Assembly: GCF_030450055.1 (NCBI RefSeq)
Contig: NZ_CP118480.1
Location: forward strand, 2,507,415-2,571,414
Source: Gallaecimonas kandeliae
Lineage (GTDB): Bacteria; Pseudomonadota; Gammaproteobacteria; Enterobacterales; Gallaecimonadaceae
Reading direction: 5' to 3'
DNA length: 64,000 nucleotides
Both the position numbers and the translations under genes were made by a program. The notes below the pieces were generated by a model. The model was given only the letters and a program-made list of their open reading frames with translations, did not search any database and was not told the DNA's origin. Shown here in pieces: positions 35,908 through 48,959 of this stretch (position 1 is the stretch's first letter; the number at the start of each line of letters is the position of its first letter).

Positions 35908-37041
35908 ATGACCAGTCCAGCCAGCACAGCCCTGATCCTCTCCGGTGGCGGCGCCCGTGCCGCCTACCAGGTGGGGGTGCTCAAGGCCATCGGCAACTGG
36001 CAGGGCCGGGGCCGGGGCCTGCCCTTCCAGATCCTCTCCGGCACCAGTGCCGGCGCCGTCAATGCCACAGTGCTGGCGGCCTGGGCCAGTTGCCTGTGCA
36101 AGGGGGTCAGGCAGCTGGAAGGGGTCTGGAGCCAGTTCAATACCGGCCAGGTGTTTTACGCCGACGCCGGCCACATCATGAAGCACCTGACCAAGCGCCT
36201 TTTGCACTTCTTCCAGGCCGACTACGCCGGCCAGTTGCCCCCCAGCCTGCTGGATCCCACCCCCTTGCAACAGCTGCTTGCCAACCGTATCCCCTTCGCC
36301 CGGGTCGATCAGCAGATCCGCCTCGGGCGTTTGCGGGCCCTGGCCGTGACCGCCTCTTCCTACAGCCTGCGCACCTCGGTCAGTTTCTTCACCGCCACCG
36401 ACGACTGCCATCCCTGGCACAGGGCCAAACGGCTGGGGATCCGCACCCACCTGAGCGAGGCCCATCTGCTGGCCAGCACCTCCCTGCCCTTCCTGTTCCC
36501 GCCGGTGCGGATCAAGCACCAGTACTTTGCCGACGGCACCATCCACCAGCTCAGCCCCCTGAGCCCGGTGATCCACCTGGGGGCGGAACGGATCCTGGTG
36601 GTGGGCACCCAGCATCACCACCCGCCGCCGCCCCAGGCTCGCCACCATCCGCCCACGGCCGGCACCATAGCGGGCCACCTGCTGGACACCATCTTCACCG
36701 ACGCCCTCAATGCCGACTTGGAGCGGGCCTGGCGCATCAATCAAACCCTGGAACAGGTGCCGCCCAGGCGCCTCAAGCATATGGCGTTGAGGCCCCTCAA
36801 CATCATGGTGATCCAGCCCAGTCAAAATCTCGACGCCCTGGCCGCCCGCTTCTACCAGCACCTGCCGCGGGCGGTACGCTGGCTGCTGAGCCGCATGGGG
36901 GTGTCGGATGATGCGGAATCCTCGCTGCTGTCCTACCTCTTGTTCGAAAGCCCCTATTGCCGGGAACTGATCGCCCTCGGCGAGGCGGACGCCGAGGCCC
37001 AAAAGGCGGCCCTGGCTCCTCATCTTGGCATCCTGGCCTAG
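35908..37041 (+). CDS. patatin-like phospholipase
   Basis: A 377 aa patatin-family acyl hydrolase. The oxyanion loop SGGGARAAYQ is at 12-21, the nucleophile Ser47 in GTSAG (45-49), and the second dyad residue D209 in FADGTIHQ. Patatins cleave acyl chains from phospholipids or other lipid esters with a Ser-Asp dyad. A His/Pro-rich loop at about 234-250 (HHHPPPP) is unusual. The C-terminal region is helical and unassigned. No signal peptide, so it is likely cytoplasmic or peripheral. It follows the proS terminator and is separated by 41 bases from the GGDEF gene. Confidence 0.93.
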   Translation: MTSPASTALILSGGGARAAYQVGVLKAIGNWQGRGRGLPFQILSGTSAGAVNATVLAAWASCLCKGVRQLEGVWSQFNTGQVFYADAGHIMKHLTKRLLHFFQADYAGQLPPSLLDPTPLQQLLANRIPFARVDQQIRLGRLRALAVTASSYSLRTSVSFFTATDDCHPWHRAKRLGIRTHLSEAHLLASTSLPFLFPPVRIKHQYFADGTIHQLSPLSPVIHLGAERILVVGTQHHHPPPPQARHHPPTAGTIAGHLLDTIFTDALNADLERAWRINQTLEQVPPRRLKHMALRPLNIMVIQPSQNLDALAARFYQHLPRAVRWLLSRMGVSDDAESSLLSYLLFESPYCRELIALGEADAEAQKAALAPHLGILA

Positions 37042-37082
37042 ATCTTGCCTGATGATGCTAAGTCGTTCGAGGAGCGTCAAAA

Positions 37083-37922
37083 ATGCAGTTCAGACCCTAT
37101 CTGGCCAGCAGCGCCGCCCCAGTGCCTGCCCTGTCGCCCCGTCCCGAGGACGTGGTCAACCTCCACCAGAGCCTGGATCCCCAGCAGGTGCTGATGCGTT
37201 TTGCCGCCCTGGCAAAACATTGCCTCCCCCTTGCCGGCGTCGAGGTCGACGACAGCCTGCGGCTGCGGCTGCGCTCCGGCATTCAAGAACGTTTCCTGCC
37301 TTCCCAGCACCCCTTGCTGAGCGGCATCAGCTACCATTTCGCCAGCCCCTTGAGCCTCTGGCAGGAGCAATTGCTGGCCCATTGGCACGACGCCCTGGAG
37401 CCGGCCCTGGGTAACGCCCTTCTGCACCGCCAGGCCCTGGCCATGGCCCGCACCGACCACCTGACAGGCCTCGGCAACCGCGCCGCCTTCGCCGAGGAAG
37501 GCCAAAGGCTGGTTGCCACGGGAGAGCGCCATAAGCATCTGTTCTGCCTGATGTTGCTGGATCTCGATCACTTCAAGCCGGTCAACGACACCTTCGGCCA
37601 CCAGCGCGGCGACGCCATCCTCTACCGGGTAGGCCAGTTGCTGCGCGCCCAGGCGCGCCAGGAAGATCGTTGTTTCCGGATGGGTGGGGACGAATTTGCC
37701 CTGCTGTTGCCGGACACGTATGAAGAAGGGGGCCAGGTGCTGGCCGAAAGGTTACTGACGGCACTGGCCGAAGACGACTACCTCCACAGCCATGGCATCG
37801 GCTTCAGCCTGGGCCTGGCCCAATGGCAACCGGGGGAACACATCAAGTCCCTGGAGGCGCGGGCCGACATGGCCCTCTACCAGGCCAAGGACGCAGGCCG
37901 GGGTTGCCTGAAGAGCGCTTGA
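37083..37922 (+). CDS. GGDEF diguanylate cyclase
   Basis: A 279 aa protein whose C-terminal half (about 123-279) is a complete GGDEF domain: DHLTGLGNR at 125-133, LDLDHFKPVNDTFGH at 159-173, and GGDEF at 201-205. An inhibitory-site RxxD (R192 to D195) lies five residues before GGDEF. It should make cyclic di-GMP and be product-inhibited. The N-terminal 120 residues are an unrecognised soluble region, possibly a sensor. No transmembrane segment. The terminator after it is shared with the convergent tilS. Confidence 0.93.
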   Translation: MQFRPYLASSAAPVPALSPRPEDVVNLHQSLDPQQVLMRFAALAKHCLPLAGVEVDDSLRLRLRSGIQERFLPSQHPLLSGISYHFASPLSLWQEQLLAHWHDALEPALGNALLHRQALAMARTDHLTGLGNRAAFAEEGQRLVATGERHKHLFCLMLLDLDHFKPVNDTFGHQRGDAILYRVGQLLRAQARQEDRCFRMGGDEFALLLPDTYEEGGQVLAERLLTALAEDDYLHSHGIGFSLGLAQWQPGEHIKSLEARADMALYQAKDAGRGCLKSA

Positions 37923-37927
37923 AAGAC

Positions 37928-37953
37928 AAAAACGGCCATCAAGGCCGTTTTTT
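37928..37953. terminator. shared terminator of the GGDEF gene and tilS
   Basis: Stem AAAAACGGCC/GGCCGTTTTT with loop ATCAA; poly-T follows on plus and the complementary A-rich arm gives poly-T on minus. The tilS stop codon is in the loop (37939-37941) and its last codons form one arm. Confidence 0.85.
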
Positions 37954-39186
37954 CATAAAGGGCATCAAAGCGGGATCATTCGGAACCGGGAACAGCCCTC
38001 CTTGCTCATAATGCTCCTTGGCCACCGCCAGGCCCGGCACCGCCAGCAGCTGGCCGTCCTTAGACACCAGCAACGGCCAACGGGATCGCAGCCAGGGTGG
38101 CACGCCCCATTCCTGCCAAAGCTTCTTGAGGGTACGGCCCTTGTCCCTGTCCTGGGGGTGGAAAGGCGTCGCGCCCGGCAGGTCGAAGGCCAATTGCCAG
38201 GGGATGCCGGCAGGCAGGCCACCTCCCGGCAGCCAAGCCAGCTCGGCGCTTGCCTGTGTCTCGGCAGGCAGCGGATACCAGCGCCCCTGGAAACGTCCAA
38301 AGCCTCCCACCTGGGCCTGAGCATCCGCCCTGGCCTGCTGCTGCGCCAGCAGTTCCCTGAGCTGCTTATGGCTGAGCGCCCTGCCGTTCTCGGCTGCCCA
38401 GGCCTTGAGCAGCAGGGCGGCAGCCTCATCGGGCACGCCGGTGATATCCAGGCTGCCGTCGGCATGGCGGCGACGCTTCAGCTCCTGTGACAGCAGCCAG
38501 TCCCTGGCCGGCCGCTCCTCTGCCAGCAGTTCGGCACTGCGGGCCAGCCCCCGGGCAAAGCCCGGCAGGCGGCTTTGTGCCAGGGGCAGCAGGCTTTGGC
38601 GCAGGAAATTGCGGTCGAAGCCTTGATCCTGGTTGGACTCGTCTTCCACCCAGGAGAGCCCCTGGGCCTGGGTCTCCAGCTCGGCGCGGCTCAGCCCCAG
38701 CAGGGGCCGGACCAGCAGGCCAGCGCCGAAAGGACGGGCGATAGGCATGGCGCAGAGGCCCTCGAAGCCGGCGCCGCGCTTTGCTGCCAGCAGCAAGGTC
38801 TCGGCCTGGTCGTCCAGGTGATGGGCCGTGACCAGGCAGTCCCCTTGGCCAACATGCTTGGCCAGCAAGGCATAACGCCCTTCCCTTGCCAGGGCCTCCA
38901 GGCTCTGGCGCGGCCCCTTCTCCAAGCTGAGCCTTTCCAACACGAAATCCACGCCAAGAAGCCGGCATTGACCTTCGCAATGGGTCGCCCAGGCATCGGC
39001 ATTGGCGGAGAGGCCGTGGTGAACATGCACCGCCTTGAGCCTAAGGGCAGGATGGCGCTCCCGATAAGCGGCCAGACCATGAAGCAGCACCATGGAGTCG
39101 AGGCCACCACTCAGGGCCAAAACGACAGAGCCCCCGCCGAGGCGGGGGCCAAGATGTTGCTCGAGGGCGTCGAGAACGGGCTGCAT
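37939..39186 (-). CDS. tilS: tRNA(Ile)-lysidine synthetase
   Basis: TilS attaches lysine to C34 of tRNA(Ile2) using ATP, changing codon recognition from AUG to AUA. The product is 415 aa. The N-type PP-loop SGGLDS is at 26-31, HVHHGLS near 54-60, and the substrate-binding HHLDDQAETLLL near 122-133. TilS-type substrate-binding and C-terminal domains occupy about 240-400. ATG 39186 overlaps the accA stop by one base, so it is translationally coupled, as the last gene of the long minus-strand cluster. Confidence 0.96.
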   Translation of the reverse strand: MQPVLDALEQHLGPRLGGGSVVLALSGGLDSMVLLHGLAAYRERHPALRLKAVHVHHGLSANADAWATHCEGQCRLLGVDFVLERLSLEKGPRQSLEALAREGRYALLAKHVGQGDCLVTAHHLDDQAETLLLAAKRGAGFEGLCAMPIARPFGAGLLVRPLLGLSRAELETQAQGLSWVEDESNQDQGFDRNFLRQSLLPLAQSRLPGFARGLARSAELLAEERPARDWLLSQELKRRRHADGSLDITGVPDEAAALLLKAWAAENGRALSHKQLRELLAQQQARADAQAQVGGFGRFQGRWYPLPAETQASAELAWLPGGGLPAGIPWQLAFDLPGATPFHPQDRDKGRTLKKLWQEWGVPPWLRSRWPLLVSKDGQLLAVPGLAVAKEHYEQGGLFPVPNDPALMPFMKKRP

Positions 39187-40142
39187 CAGCAGTAGCCGTA
39201 CCCCATCAGCCGCTCGTAACGCTGGTCCAGCAGGCTGGTGCTGTCGAGGCCACGCACTGCGTCCAGGTCAGCGATGATACGGCCTTTGAGGCGCTCGGCC
39301 ATCAGCGCCGGGTTGCGGTGGGCGCCGCCCAGGGGCTCCTCGATGATGTTGTCGATGAGCTTGAGTTCCTTGAGGCGGTCGGCGGTGATGCCCATGGCCT
39401 CGGCAGCGGTGCTGGCCTTGTCGGCGCTCTTCCAGAGGATGGAGGCGCAGCCTTCGGGGCTGATCACCGAATAGGTGGAATATTGCAGCATGTTGACACG
39501 ATCGCCGACGCCGATGGCCAGGGCGCCGCCGGAGCCACCTTCACCGATCACGGTGCAGATCACCGGTACCTTGAGGGTGGACATCACCTTGAGGTTGCGG
39601 GCGATGGCCTCGCTCTGACCCCGCTCCTCGGCACCGACGCCCGGGTAGGCGCCAGGGGTGTCGATGAAGGTGATGATGGGCATCTTGAAGCGCTCGGCCA
39701 TTTCCATCAGGCGCAGGGCCTTGCGGTAACCTTCAGGGCGGGGCATGCCGAAGTTGCGCTTGGTGCGCTCGCGCACGTCGCGGCCCTTCTGCTGGCCGAT
39801 GATCATCACCGGCTCCCCTTCGAGGCGGGCGATACCGCCGACAATGGCCTTGTCGTCGGCAAAGGCACGGTCACCGGCCAGTTCGTCGAACTCGGTGAAG
39901 ATGTGCTCTATATAGTCCAGGGTGTAGGGACGCTGGGGATGGCGGGCTATCTTCGCCACCTGCCAAGGGGTCAGATCGGTGAAGATCTTCCTGGTCAGCT
40001 CGTCACATTTGTCCTTGAGGCGGCCGATCTCCTCGTTGAGGTTGAGATCCACACCGCTGCTGTCGCCTACCGCTTTGAGCTCCTCGATCTGGGCCAGCAT
40101 CTCGGCGATAGGTTGTTCGAAATCCAAAAAGTTAAGGCTCAT
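39186..40142 (-). CDS. accA: acetyl-CoA carboxylase carboxyltransferase subunit alpha
   Basis: AccA pairs with AccD to carboxylate acetyl-CoA to malonyl-CoA, the first committed step of fatty acid synthesis. The product is 318 aa, full length. It shows the family start [24 protein letters not shown] near residues 67-78, [18 protein letters not shown] near 160-177, and [15 protein letters not shown] near 203-217. It follows dnaE by 30 bases on the same strand. Confidence 0.98.
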   Translation of the reverse strand: MSLNFLDFEQPIAEMLAQIEELKAVGDSSGVDLNLNEEIGRLKDKCDELTRKIFTDLTPWQVAKIARHPQRPYTLDYIEHIFTEFDELAGDRAFADDKAIVGGIARLEGEPVMIIGQQKGRDVRERTKRNFGMPRPEGYRKALRLMEMAERFKMPIITFIDTPGAYPGVGAEERGQSEAIARNLKVMSTLKVPVICTVIGEGGSGGALAIGVGDRVNMLQYSTYSVISPEGCASILWKSADKASTAAEAMGITADRLKELKLIDNIIEEPLGGAHRNPALMAERLKGRIIADLDAVRGLDSTSLLDQRYERLMGYGYC

Positions 40143-40172
40143 GTTGTATCCGTCGTTTTAAATGGCTTCGCC

Positions 40173-43675
<3,503 letters not shown>

Positions 43676-43679
<4 letters not shown>

Positions 43680-44245
43680 GCGTCCTGTCCCAGGGCCAGG
43701 CGTACCGGGCGAAAGCTGCGCCTGTGAGCCGCTATGGGCCCCAGTTCGGCCAGCCTTGCCAGGTGTTCGGCCGTGGGGTAACCCTTGTGCTTGTCGAACC
43801 CATACTGGGGATATTGCTGGTGCAGCGCAACCATCTCGGCGTCCCTGGCCACCTTGGCGAGGATACTGGCCGCACCAATGGCCGGCTCGAGGGCGTCGCC
43901 CTTGACGATGGCCCGGGCAGGCATGGTGAGCTTGGGCACCTTGTTGCCGTCGATCAGGGCTTCACTGGGCTGGATGGCCAGGCCCTCGACGGCGCGGCTC
44001 ATGGCCAGCATGGTGGCCTGGAAGATGTTGAGCTCGTCGATCTCGGCCGGCGTGGCTCTGGCCACACACCATGCCAGGGCCTTCTCGCGGATCTCGATGG
44101 CCAGGGCCTCGCGGCGCTTGGCGCTGAGCTTCTTGGAATCGGTCAGGCCGGCGATGGGATTATGGGGGTCGAGGATGACGGCGGCCGTCACCACGTCACC
44201 CACCAGGGGGCCGCGCCCTACTTCATCGACACCGGCGATCAGCAT
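43676..44245 (-). CDS. rnhB: ribonuclease HII
   Basis: RNase HII removes ribonucleotides embedded in DNA. From ATG 44245 the product is 189 aa. The start [16 protein letters not shown] carries the first acidic pair (D7, E8); [17 protein letters not shown] and [10 protein letters not shown] are further family blocks. The frame remains open upstream within lpxB, but the conserved protein begins at 44245, which overlaps the lpxB end by seven bases. Its stop overlaps dnaE (ATGA). Confidence 0.97.
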
Positions 44246-45372
44246 GTCAGCTCCAATACGGCTTCGGCGGCCCGCTCGGAGGCGTTGCGGCGGATCTGCT
44301 CGTGGAGCTCGCGGAAGCGGGCCGGGTTTTCGCGCTGCGCCTCGCCAAGAGCGCCGGCCACGGCCTGGGCTATGGCCTCGGGGGTGGCGTCGTCCTGGAT
44401 AAGCTCGGGCACCCAATCGGCATCGGCCAACAGGTTGGGCAGGCTGAAGCGCTTGACCCTGACCAGCTTCTTGGCCAGCCAGTAGGTGAAGGGATGGACC
44501 TGGTAAGCCACCACCATGGGCTTCTTGGCCAGCATGGCCTCCAGGGTGGCAGTGCCCGAAGCCAGCAGCACGGCATCAGAAGCGGCCATCACTTCCCGGC
44601 CCTGGCCGTCGACGACACTGGTGTCGGGGAGCTCGGCAAAGACGGTTTCGATCTGGGCGCGGCGCTTGGCGTTGGCGGCCGGGATCAAAAAACGCAGCCC
44701 CGGAAACTGGGCCTTAAGCCTGAGAGCCACCTCCTTGAACAGGGGCGCCATGCGGGCCACCTCGCCGCCCCTGGAGCCTGGCAACACCGCCAGGGTCGGG
44801 TGGGATTCATCTAACCCCAAGGCCTGCCAGGCACCGCTGACATCCACGTCCAGCGGCATGCGATCGGCCAAAGGGTGGCCGACGAAGACGCAGGGGTGGT
44901 CGTGACGATCGTAGAAGGCCTTCTCGAAAGGCAGCAGGGCCAGCACCAGATCGGTGGCGGCCTTGACCTTGAACACCCGCTTTTCCCGCCAGGCCCAAAC
45001 CGAGGGACTGACGTAATGCACCGTCTTGATGCCCTGCTCCTTGAGGCGCCGCTCGACACCCAGGTTGAAATCAGGGGCATCGATGCCGATGAAGACGTCG
45101 GGCGGGTTGTCGATGAAATGGCGGACTATCTGCTTGCGGATACTGAGCAGGCGCGGCAGGTGCTTGAGCACCTCCACCAGCCCCATCACCGACAGCTCTT
45201 CCATGTCGAAGTGGCTATGAAAACCAAGGGCCTGCATGCGCGGGCCCCCTATGCCTTCAAACTGGATCTCGGGGTGTCGGGCCTGGAGGGCGGCCATGAG
45301 GTCGGCCCCCAGCAGATCGCCTGAGGCCTCCCCCGCTATGATGCCGATGCGCAGCGGTCTGGAAAGGGCCAT
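44239..45372 (-). CDS. lpxB: lipid A disaccharide synthase
   Basis: LpxB (GT19 family) joins UDP-2,3-diacylglucosamine and lipid X to make the beta-1,6 lipid A disaccharide at the inner membrane. The product is 377 aa. Family blocks are [16 protein letters not shown] near 10-25, [11 protein letters not shown] near 41-51, [12 protein letters not shown] near 93-104, [10 protein letters not shown] near 119-128, and LPGSRGGEV near 196-204. It lies one base after lpxA and overlaps rnhB. Confidence 0.97.
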   Translation of the reverse strand: MALSRPLRIGIIAGEASGDLLGADLMAALQARHPEIQFEGIGGPRMQALGFHSHFDMEELSVMGLVEVLKHLPRLLSIRKQIVRHFIDNPPDVFIGIDAPDFNLGVERRLKEQGIKTVHYVSPSVWAWREKRVFKVKAATDLVLALLPFEKAFYDRHDHPCVFVGHPLADRMPLDVDVSGAWQALGLDESHPTLAVLPGSRGGEVARMAPLFKEVALRLKAQFPGLRFLIPAANAKRRAQIETVFAELPDTSVVDGQGREVMAASDAVLLASGTATLEAMLAKKPMVVAYQVHPFTYWLAKKLVRVKRFSLPNLLADADWVPELIQDDATPEAIAQAVAGALGEAQRENPARFRELHEQIRRNASERAAEAVLELTC

Positions 45373-45373
45373 C

Positions 45374-46144
45374 TCAGCGAATGATGCCGCGTTCGGACTG
45401 GTCGATGAAGCTCAGCATCTCGCCGACGGCGGGCTCGTCCGCTGCCAGCTTGGCCAGCTCTTCCTTGGCCTGCTCCAGGGTCAGGTTCTGGCGGTAGAGG
45501 GCCTTGTAGGCATTGCGCAGGGCACGGATGCTGTCTTTGGAATAGCCGCGGCGCTTGAGGCCTTCGATGTTGATGCCAAAGGGCTCGGCACGCATGCCGG
45601 CGCACATCACGAAGGGCGGCACGTCCTGCACCACCAGGGCGCAGGCGCCGACGAAGGCGTGGGCCCCGACCTTGGCGAACTGGTGCACCCCGGCTTGGCC
45701 GCCGAGGATGGCCCAGTCGCCCACATGGGCGTGGCCGGCCAGGGCCGAGTAGTTAGCCATGATGACGTTGTTGCCGATGACGCAGTCGTGGGCCACATGC
45801 ACATAGGCCATGAACAGGTTGTTGTTGCCGATGGACGTCAGCCCCTGGTCCTGCACTGTGCCGCGGTGGATGGTCACGGACTCGCGGATGATGTTGTCGT
45901 CACCTATCACCAGGCGGGTTGGCTCACCCTTGTACTTCTTGTCCTGGCATTCTTCGCCGACAGAAGCGAACTGGAAGATGCGGTTACGCTTGCCGATGAC
46001 GGTGGGGCCCTTGACCACAACGTGGGACAGGATCTCGGTGTCATCACCAATTTCGACGCCCGGGCCTATGTAGCTCCAGGGGCCAACCTTGACGTTGTTG
46101 CCCAGCTTGGCTTCGGGATGGACGAAAGCTTGAGGATCGATCAC
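45374..46144 (-). CDS. lpxA: UDP-N-acetylglucosamine acyltransferase
   Basis: LpxA starts lipid A synthesis by transferring 3-hydroxyacyl from ACP to UDP-GlcNAc. A left-handed beta-helix of hexapeptide repeats fills residues about 1-180, followed by a helical C-terminus. The catalytic His is H119 in HVAHD. I chose GTG 46144 because it starts the conserved (M)IDPQAFVHP and lies two bases after the fabZ stop; the frame continues open into fabZ but without homologous sequence. The product is 256 aa. Confidence 0.96.
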   Translation of the reverse strand: MIDPQAFVHPEAKLGNNVKVGPWSYIGPGVEIGDDTEILSHVVVKGPTVIGKRNRIFQFASVGEECQDKKYKGEPTRLVIGDDNIIRESVTIHRGTVQDQGLTSIGNNNLFMAYVHVAHDCVIGNNVIMANYSALAGHAHVGDWAILGGQAGVHQFAKVGAHAFVGACALVVQDVPPFVMCAGMRAEPFGINIEGLKRRGYSKDSIRALRNAYKALYRQNLTLEQAKEELAKLAADEPAVGEMLSFIDQSERGIIR

Positions 46145-46146
46145 GT

Positions 46147-46599
46147 TCAGATCTCGCGTTTGGCGCACATCAGGTCGGCTTCGCAGACCAGATTGCCATC
46201 GACCAGGGCCTTACAGTGGAACTTGCCGATGCCCGCCTTGAGTTTGACGATTTCCACTTCAAAGATCAGGGTATCACCCGGTACCACAGGCTGCTTGAAA
46301 CGGGCGTTGTCGATACCGGCAAAATAGTAGAGGACGCCATCTTCGGGCTTCTGGTTGGCCGTTTTAAACGCCAGTATTCCTGTCGCCTGGGCCATGGCTT
46401 CCAGCAGCAGTACCCCCGGCATCACCGGCTTCTGGGGGAAGTGGCCCTGGAAGAAAGGTTCATTGATGGTGACATTTTTCAAAGCCACCAGGGTTTCACC
46501 GACCTTGTAGTCCAGCACCTTGTCCACCAGCAGGAAGGGGTAACGGTGCGGCAGATGGTCCATCACCTCGATGATGTCCATGGTGTTCATTTCATTCAT
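46147..46599 (-). CDS. fabZ: 3-hydroxyacyl-ACP dehydratase FabZ
   Basis: FabZ dehydrates 3-hydroxyacyl-ACP in fatty acid elongation and shares its substrate pool with LpxA and LpxD. From ATG 46599 the product is 150 aa. Hot-dog fold markers are [13 protein letters not shown] and the active-site H53 (GHFP) with E67 (LLEAMAQ). An upstream ATG at 46623, overlapping the lpxD stop (ATGA), would add eight residues; the family N-terminus (MNEMNTMDI) favours 46599, but coupling from 46623 is possible. Confidence 0.95.
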   Translation of the reverse strand: MNEMNTMDIIEVMDHLPHRYPFLLVDKVLDYKVGETLVALKNVTINEPFFQGHFPQKPVMPGVLLLEAMAQATGILAFKTANQKPEDGVLYYFAGIDNARFKQPVVPGDTLIFEVEIVKLKAGIGKFHCKALVDGNLVCEADLMCAKREI

Positions 46600-46619
46600 G
46601 ATAGGTCGTCGTCCAATAG

Positions 46620-47663
46620 TCATTCTTTTTTTTCGCCGGCCTGCTCCATGGCGGCCAGCTTCTCTTCCAGGCCCTTGAGGCGCCTGTGCATGTCATCCAA
46701 CTGCCGGTAACGGGCAGCGTTTTTGCGCCATTCGCGGTTCTGGGCAACGGGCATACCGGAGCTGTAGACACCGGGCTCGGTAATGCTCTTGATCACCATG
46801 GACATGCCGGTGATGGTGGTGCCGTCGGCGATCTCCAGGTGGCCCGATATGGCGCAGGCGCCGCCAATGATACAGTATTTTCCGACCTTCACCGAGCCCG
46901 CGAAGACGGTAGTGCCGGCCACGGCGCTGCCGGTGCCGATATGAACGTTGTGGGCTATCTGTACCTGGTTGTCGATGATGACATTGTCTTCGATGACGGT
47001 ATCATCCAAGGCGCCGCGATCTATAGTGGTGCCGGCCCCTATCTCTACATGGCTGCCGATACGCACGCCACCTGTCTGGGGGATGGGCTCCCACTTACCT
47101 TTGTCGTTGGCGTAGCCGAAACCATCGGCACCGATGACAGCGTTGGCGTGCACCTTACAAAAGGCGCCCAGGCTGACGCCGTGGTAGATGGCGACGTTGG
47201 ACCAGATGAGGCTGCCTTCCCCGATGCGGCTGTTCTTGCCGATAAAGCAGTGCGGCCCCACCTTGACGCCGCTGTCCAGCACGACGCCACTCTCGATGAC
47301 GCTATAGGGTCCTATGGCGACGCCCTCCCCTATGATGGCGTCAGGGGCTATCACGGCAGTGGAGTGAATGCCTTCGGCCGGAGCCGGGGTGCTATCCAGC
47401 AGCTGGGCCACCTTGGCAAACCCCAGGTAGGGGTTTTTCATGACCAGGGCGGCGCCTTGCCAATAAGGCAAATCGGCTTCGGACAGTATCACTGCCGAAG
47501 CCTTGGAATCTTCGAGGTGCTTGCGGTATTTGCTGTTGGCCAGGAAAGCGACCTGGCCCTCGGTGGCGTGCTCCAGGGTGGCGACCCGGCTGATTGCCAG
47601 GTCGCCGTCCCCTACAAAGCGGGCACCCACCAGCTCGGCCAGTTTGGCCAGGCTATAGGTCAT
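46620..47663 (-). CDS. lpxD: UDP-3-O-(3-hydroxyacyl)glucosamine N-acyltransferase
   Basis: LpxD adds the second acyl chain in lipid A synthesis. The product is 347 aa. It has an N-terminal uridine-binding domain (about 1-100), a left-handed beta-helix (about 105-310) with catalytic His in AHNVHIG near 240, and a C-terminal helix with a coiled coil ([15 protein letters not shown]). It starts two bases after the skp stop and is coupled to fabZ. Confidence 0.96.
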   Translation of the reverse strand: MTYSLAKLAELVGARFVGDGDLAISRVATLEHATEGQVAFLANSKYRKHLEDSKASAVILSEADLPYWQGAALVMKNPYLGFAKVAQLLDSTPAPAEGIHSTAVIAPDAIIGEGVAIGPYSVIESGVVLDSGVKVGPHCFIGKNSRIGEGSLIWSNVAIYHGVSLGAFCKVHANAVIGADGFGYANDKGKWEPIPQTGGVRIGSHVEIGAGTTIDRGALDDTVIEDNVIIDNQVQIAHNVHIGTGSAVAGTTVFAGSVKVGKYCIIGGACAISGHLEIADGTTITGMSMVIKSITEPGVYSSGMPVAQNREWRKNAARYRQLDDMHRRLKGLEEKLAAMEQAGEKKE

Positions 47664-47665
47664 GC

Positions 47666-48175
47666 TTACTTACCTTTGGAGACCTGGGCAATGACCTTGT
47701 CAGAGATGTCTACATCGTTGGAGATGTAGGCAACGGCTGCACGCTGCAGCACTACGTCATACTTGCCCTTGGCAACGGCGTCGACGGCCTTCTGGATGGT
47801 GTCCAGCAGCTTGTTGCGTTCTTCGCCTTGACGGTTACGCATGTCTTCGTCCAGCGCCTTGCGCTTAAGCTGGTAGTCAGCCTGCAGCTGCTCCATCTTA
47901 CGGGACAGGTCGGTCTTCTGGCTGTCGGTCATGATGGAGGCATCGCGATGAGCTTTGTCCTGGATGTCTTTCATCTGATCTTCGAGTTTGCGTACGGCTT
48001 CGATGCGGTCGGCAAATTCTTTTTCCAGTTTCTTACCAACTTCTTCCCGCTGGGGAAGGGATTGGAAGACTTTGGCCATGTCGACCACGGCGATACGAGC
48101 TTCGGCAGCGGCGGGCAGGGCCACACCGGCGGACAGGGCCAGCGCCAGGCCGGCGCCGATCAGTGACTTCTTCAA
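47666..48175 (-). CDS. skp: periplasmic chaperone Skp (OmpH)
   Basis: Skp holds unfolded outer membrane proteins in the periplasm on the way to BamA. The product is 169 aa. A signal peptide (cleavage after about AAA at residue 24) is followed by the trimerisation region ([19 protein letters not shown]) and long coiled-coil tentacles. The start is TTG 48175: AAGGAG lies six bases upstream and it is directly followed by the Lys-Lys of the signal peptide. No ATG in frame fits. The neighbour upstream is a uridine phosphorylase gene instead of the usual bamA. Confidence 0.93.
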   Translation of the reverse strand: MKKSLIGAGLALALSAGVALPAAAEARIAVVDMAKVFQSLPQREEVGKKLEKEFADRIEAVRKLEDQMKDIQDKAHRDASIMTDSQKTDLSRKMEQLQADYQLKRKALDEDMRNRQGEERNKLLDTIQKAVDAVAKGKYDVVLQRAAVAYISNDVDISDKVIAQVSKGK

Positions 48176-48197
48176 GATTCTCTCCTTATTGTGACTG

Positions 48198-48950
48198 CTA
48201 AAGCAGCTTCTTGGCTGCGCCCAGCACGACCTGGATAGCCAGCGCCTCGGTCTGTGCCAAGGTCGACTCATCCGGGATCTCCTGCTGGGTTCGGTTAACC
48301 ACCACCCCCGCCACACAGCCAGCTTTCAATCCCTGGCTGGCACACATGGTGAGAAGAGTGGCCGATTCCATCTCATAATTCAGCACGCCCATGGCCTGCC
48401 ACTCCTTGAGTGAACCCTGGAAGCGCTGTACTACTCGGCCCGAAAAGGTGTCGTACCTTTCCTGGCCGGGATAGAAGGTGTCAGACGATGCCGTCACACC
48501 TATGACGGGCTTGACGCCCTGATCTCGAGCCGCCGTTACCAGCGCCTCGGTGCAATCGAAGCTCGCCACCGCAGGAAACTCCAGGGGGGCGAAATGTTGG
48601 CTGGCACCGTCGAGACGTACCGAGCCTGTGGTCACTATGATACTGCCGACTTGGATGTCCGGCTGGATTGCCCCAGTTGTACCGATGCGCAGGAAGGTAC
48701 GCACCCCCAACTGGGCCAGTTCTTCCACGGCGATGGACGTGGAGGGGCCGCCGATACCGGTGGAACAGACCACCACCGGCTTGCCGGCCAGCTTGCCACG
48801 CCAGAGGGTGAATTCCCGCTGGGCCGCCAGGAAGACGGGTTCGTCCAGCAGCTTGGCGATACGTTCTACCCTGGCCGGGTCCCCCGGCACTATTGCCAGG
48901 ATGGCGCCGCCCAAGTCTGCCTTATCGATGCCGATATGAAACTGTCCCAT
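48198..48950 (-). CDS. udp: uridine phosphorylase
   Basis: Udp reversibly splits uridine with phosphate into uracil and ribose 1-phosphate. The product is 250 aa. Conserved nucleoside-phosphorylase-I signatures are [12 protein letters not shown] near 21-32, [16 protein letters not shown] near 63-78, [12 protein letters not shown] near 87-98, and [13 protein letters not shown] near 191-203. It lies between bamA and skp on the same strand, with gaps of 9 and 22 bases, so it is probably co-transcribed with the outer membrane biogenesis genes, an unusual position. Confidence 0.93.
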   Translation of the reverse strand: MGQFHIGIDKADLGGAILAIVPGDPARVERIAKLLDEPVFLAAQREFTLWRGKLAGKPVVVCSTGIGGPSTSIAVEELAQLGVRTFLRIGTTGAIQPDIQVGSIIVTTGSVRLDGASQHFAPLEFPAVASFDCTEALVTAARDQGVKPVIGVTASSDTFYPGQERYDTFSGRVVQRFQGSLKEWQAMGVLNYEMESATLLTMCASQGLKAGCVAGVVVNRTQQEIPDESTLAQTEALAIQVVLGAAKKLL

Positions 48951-48959
48951 ATTCCGTCC

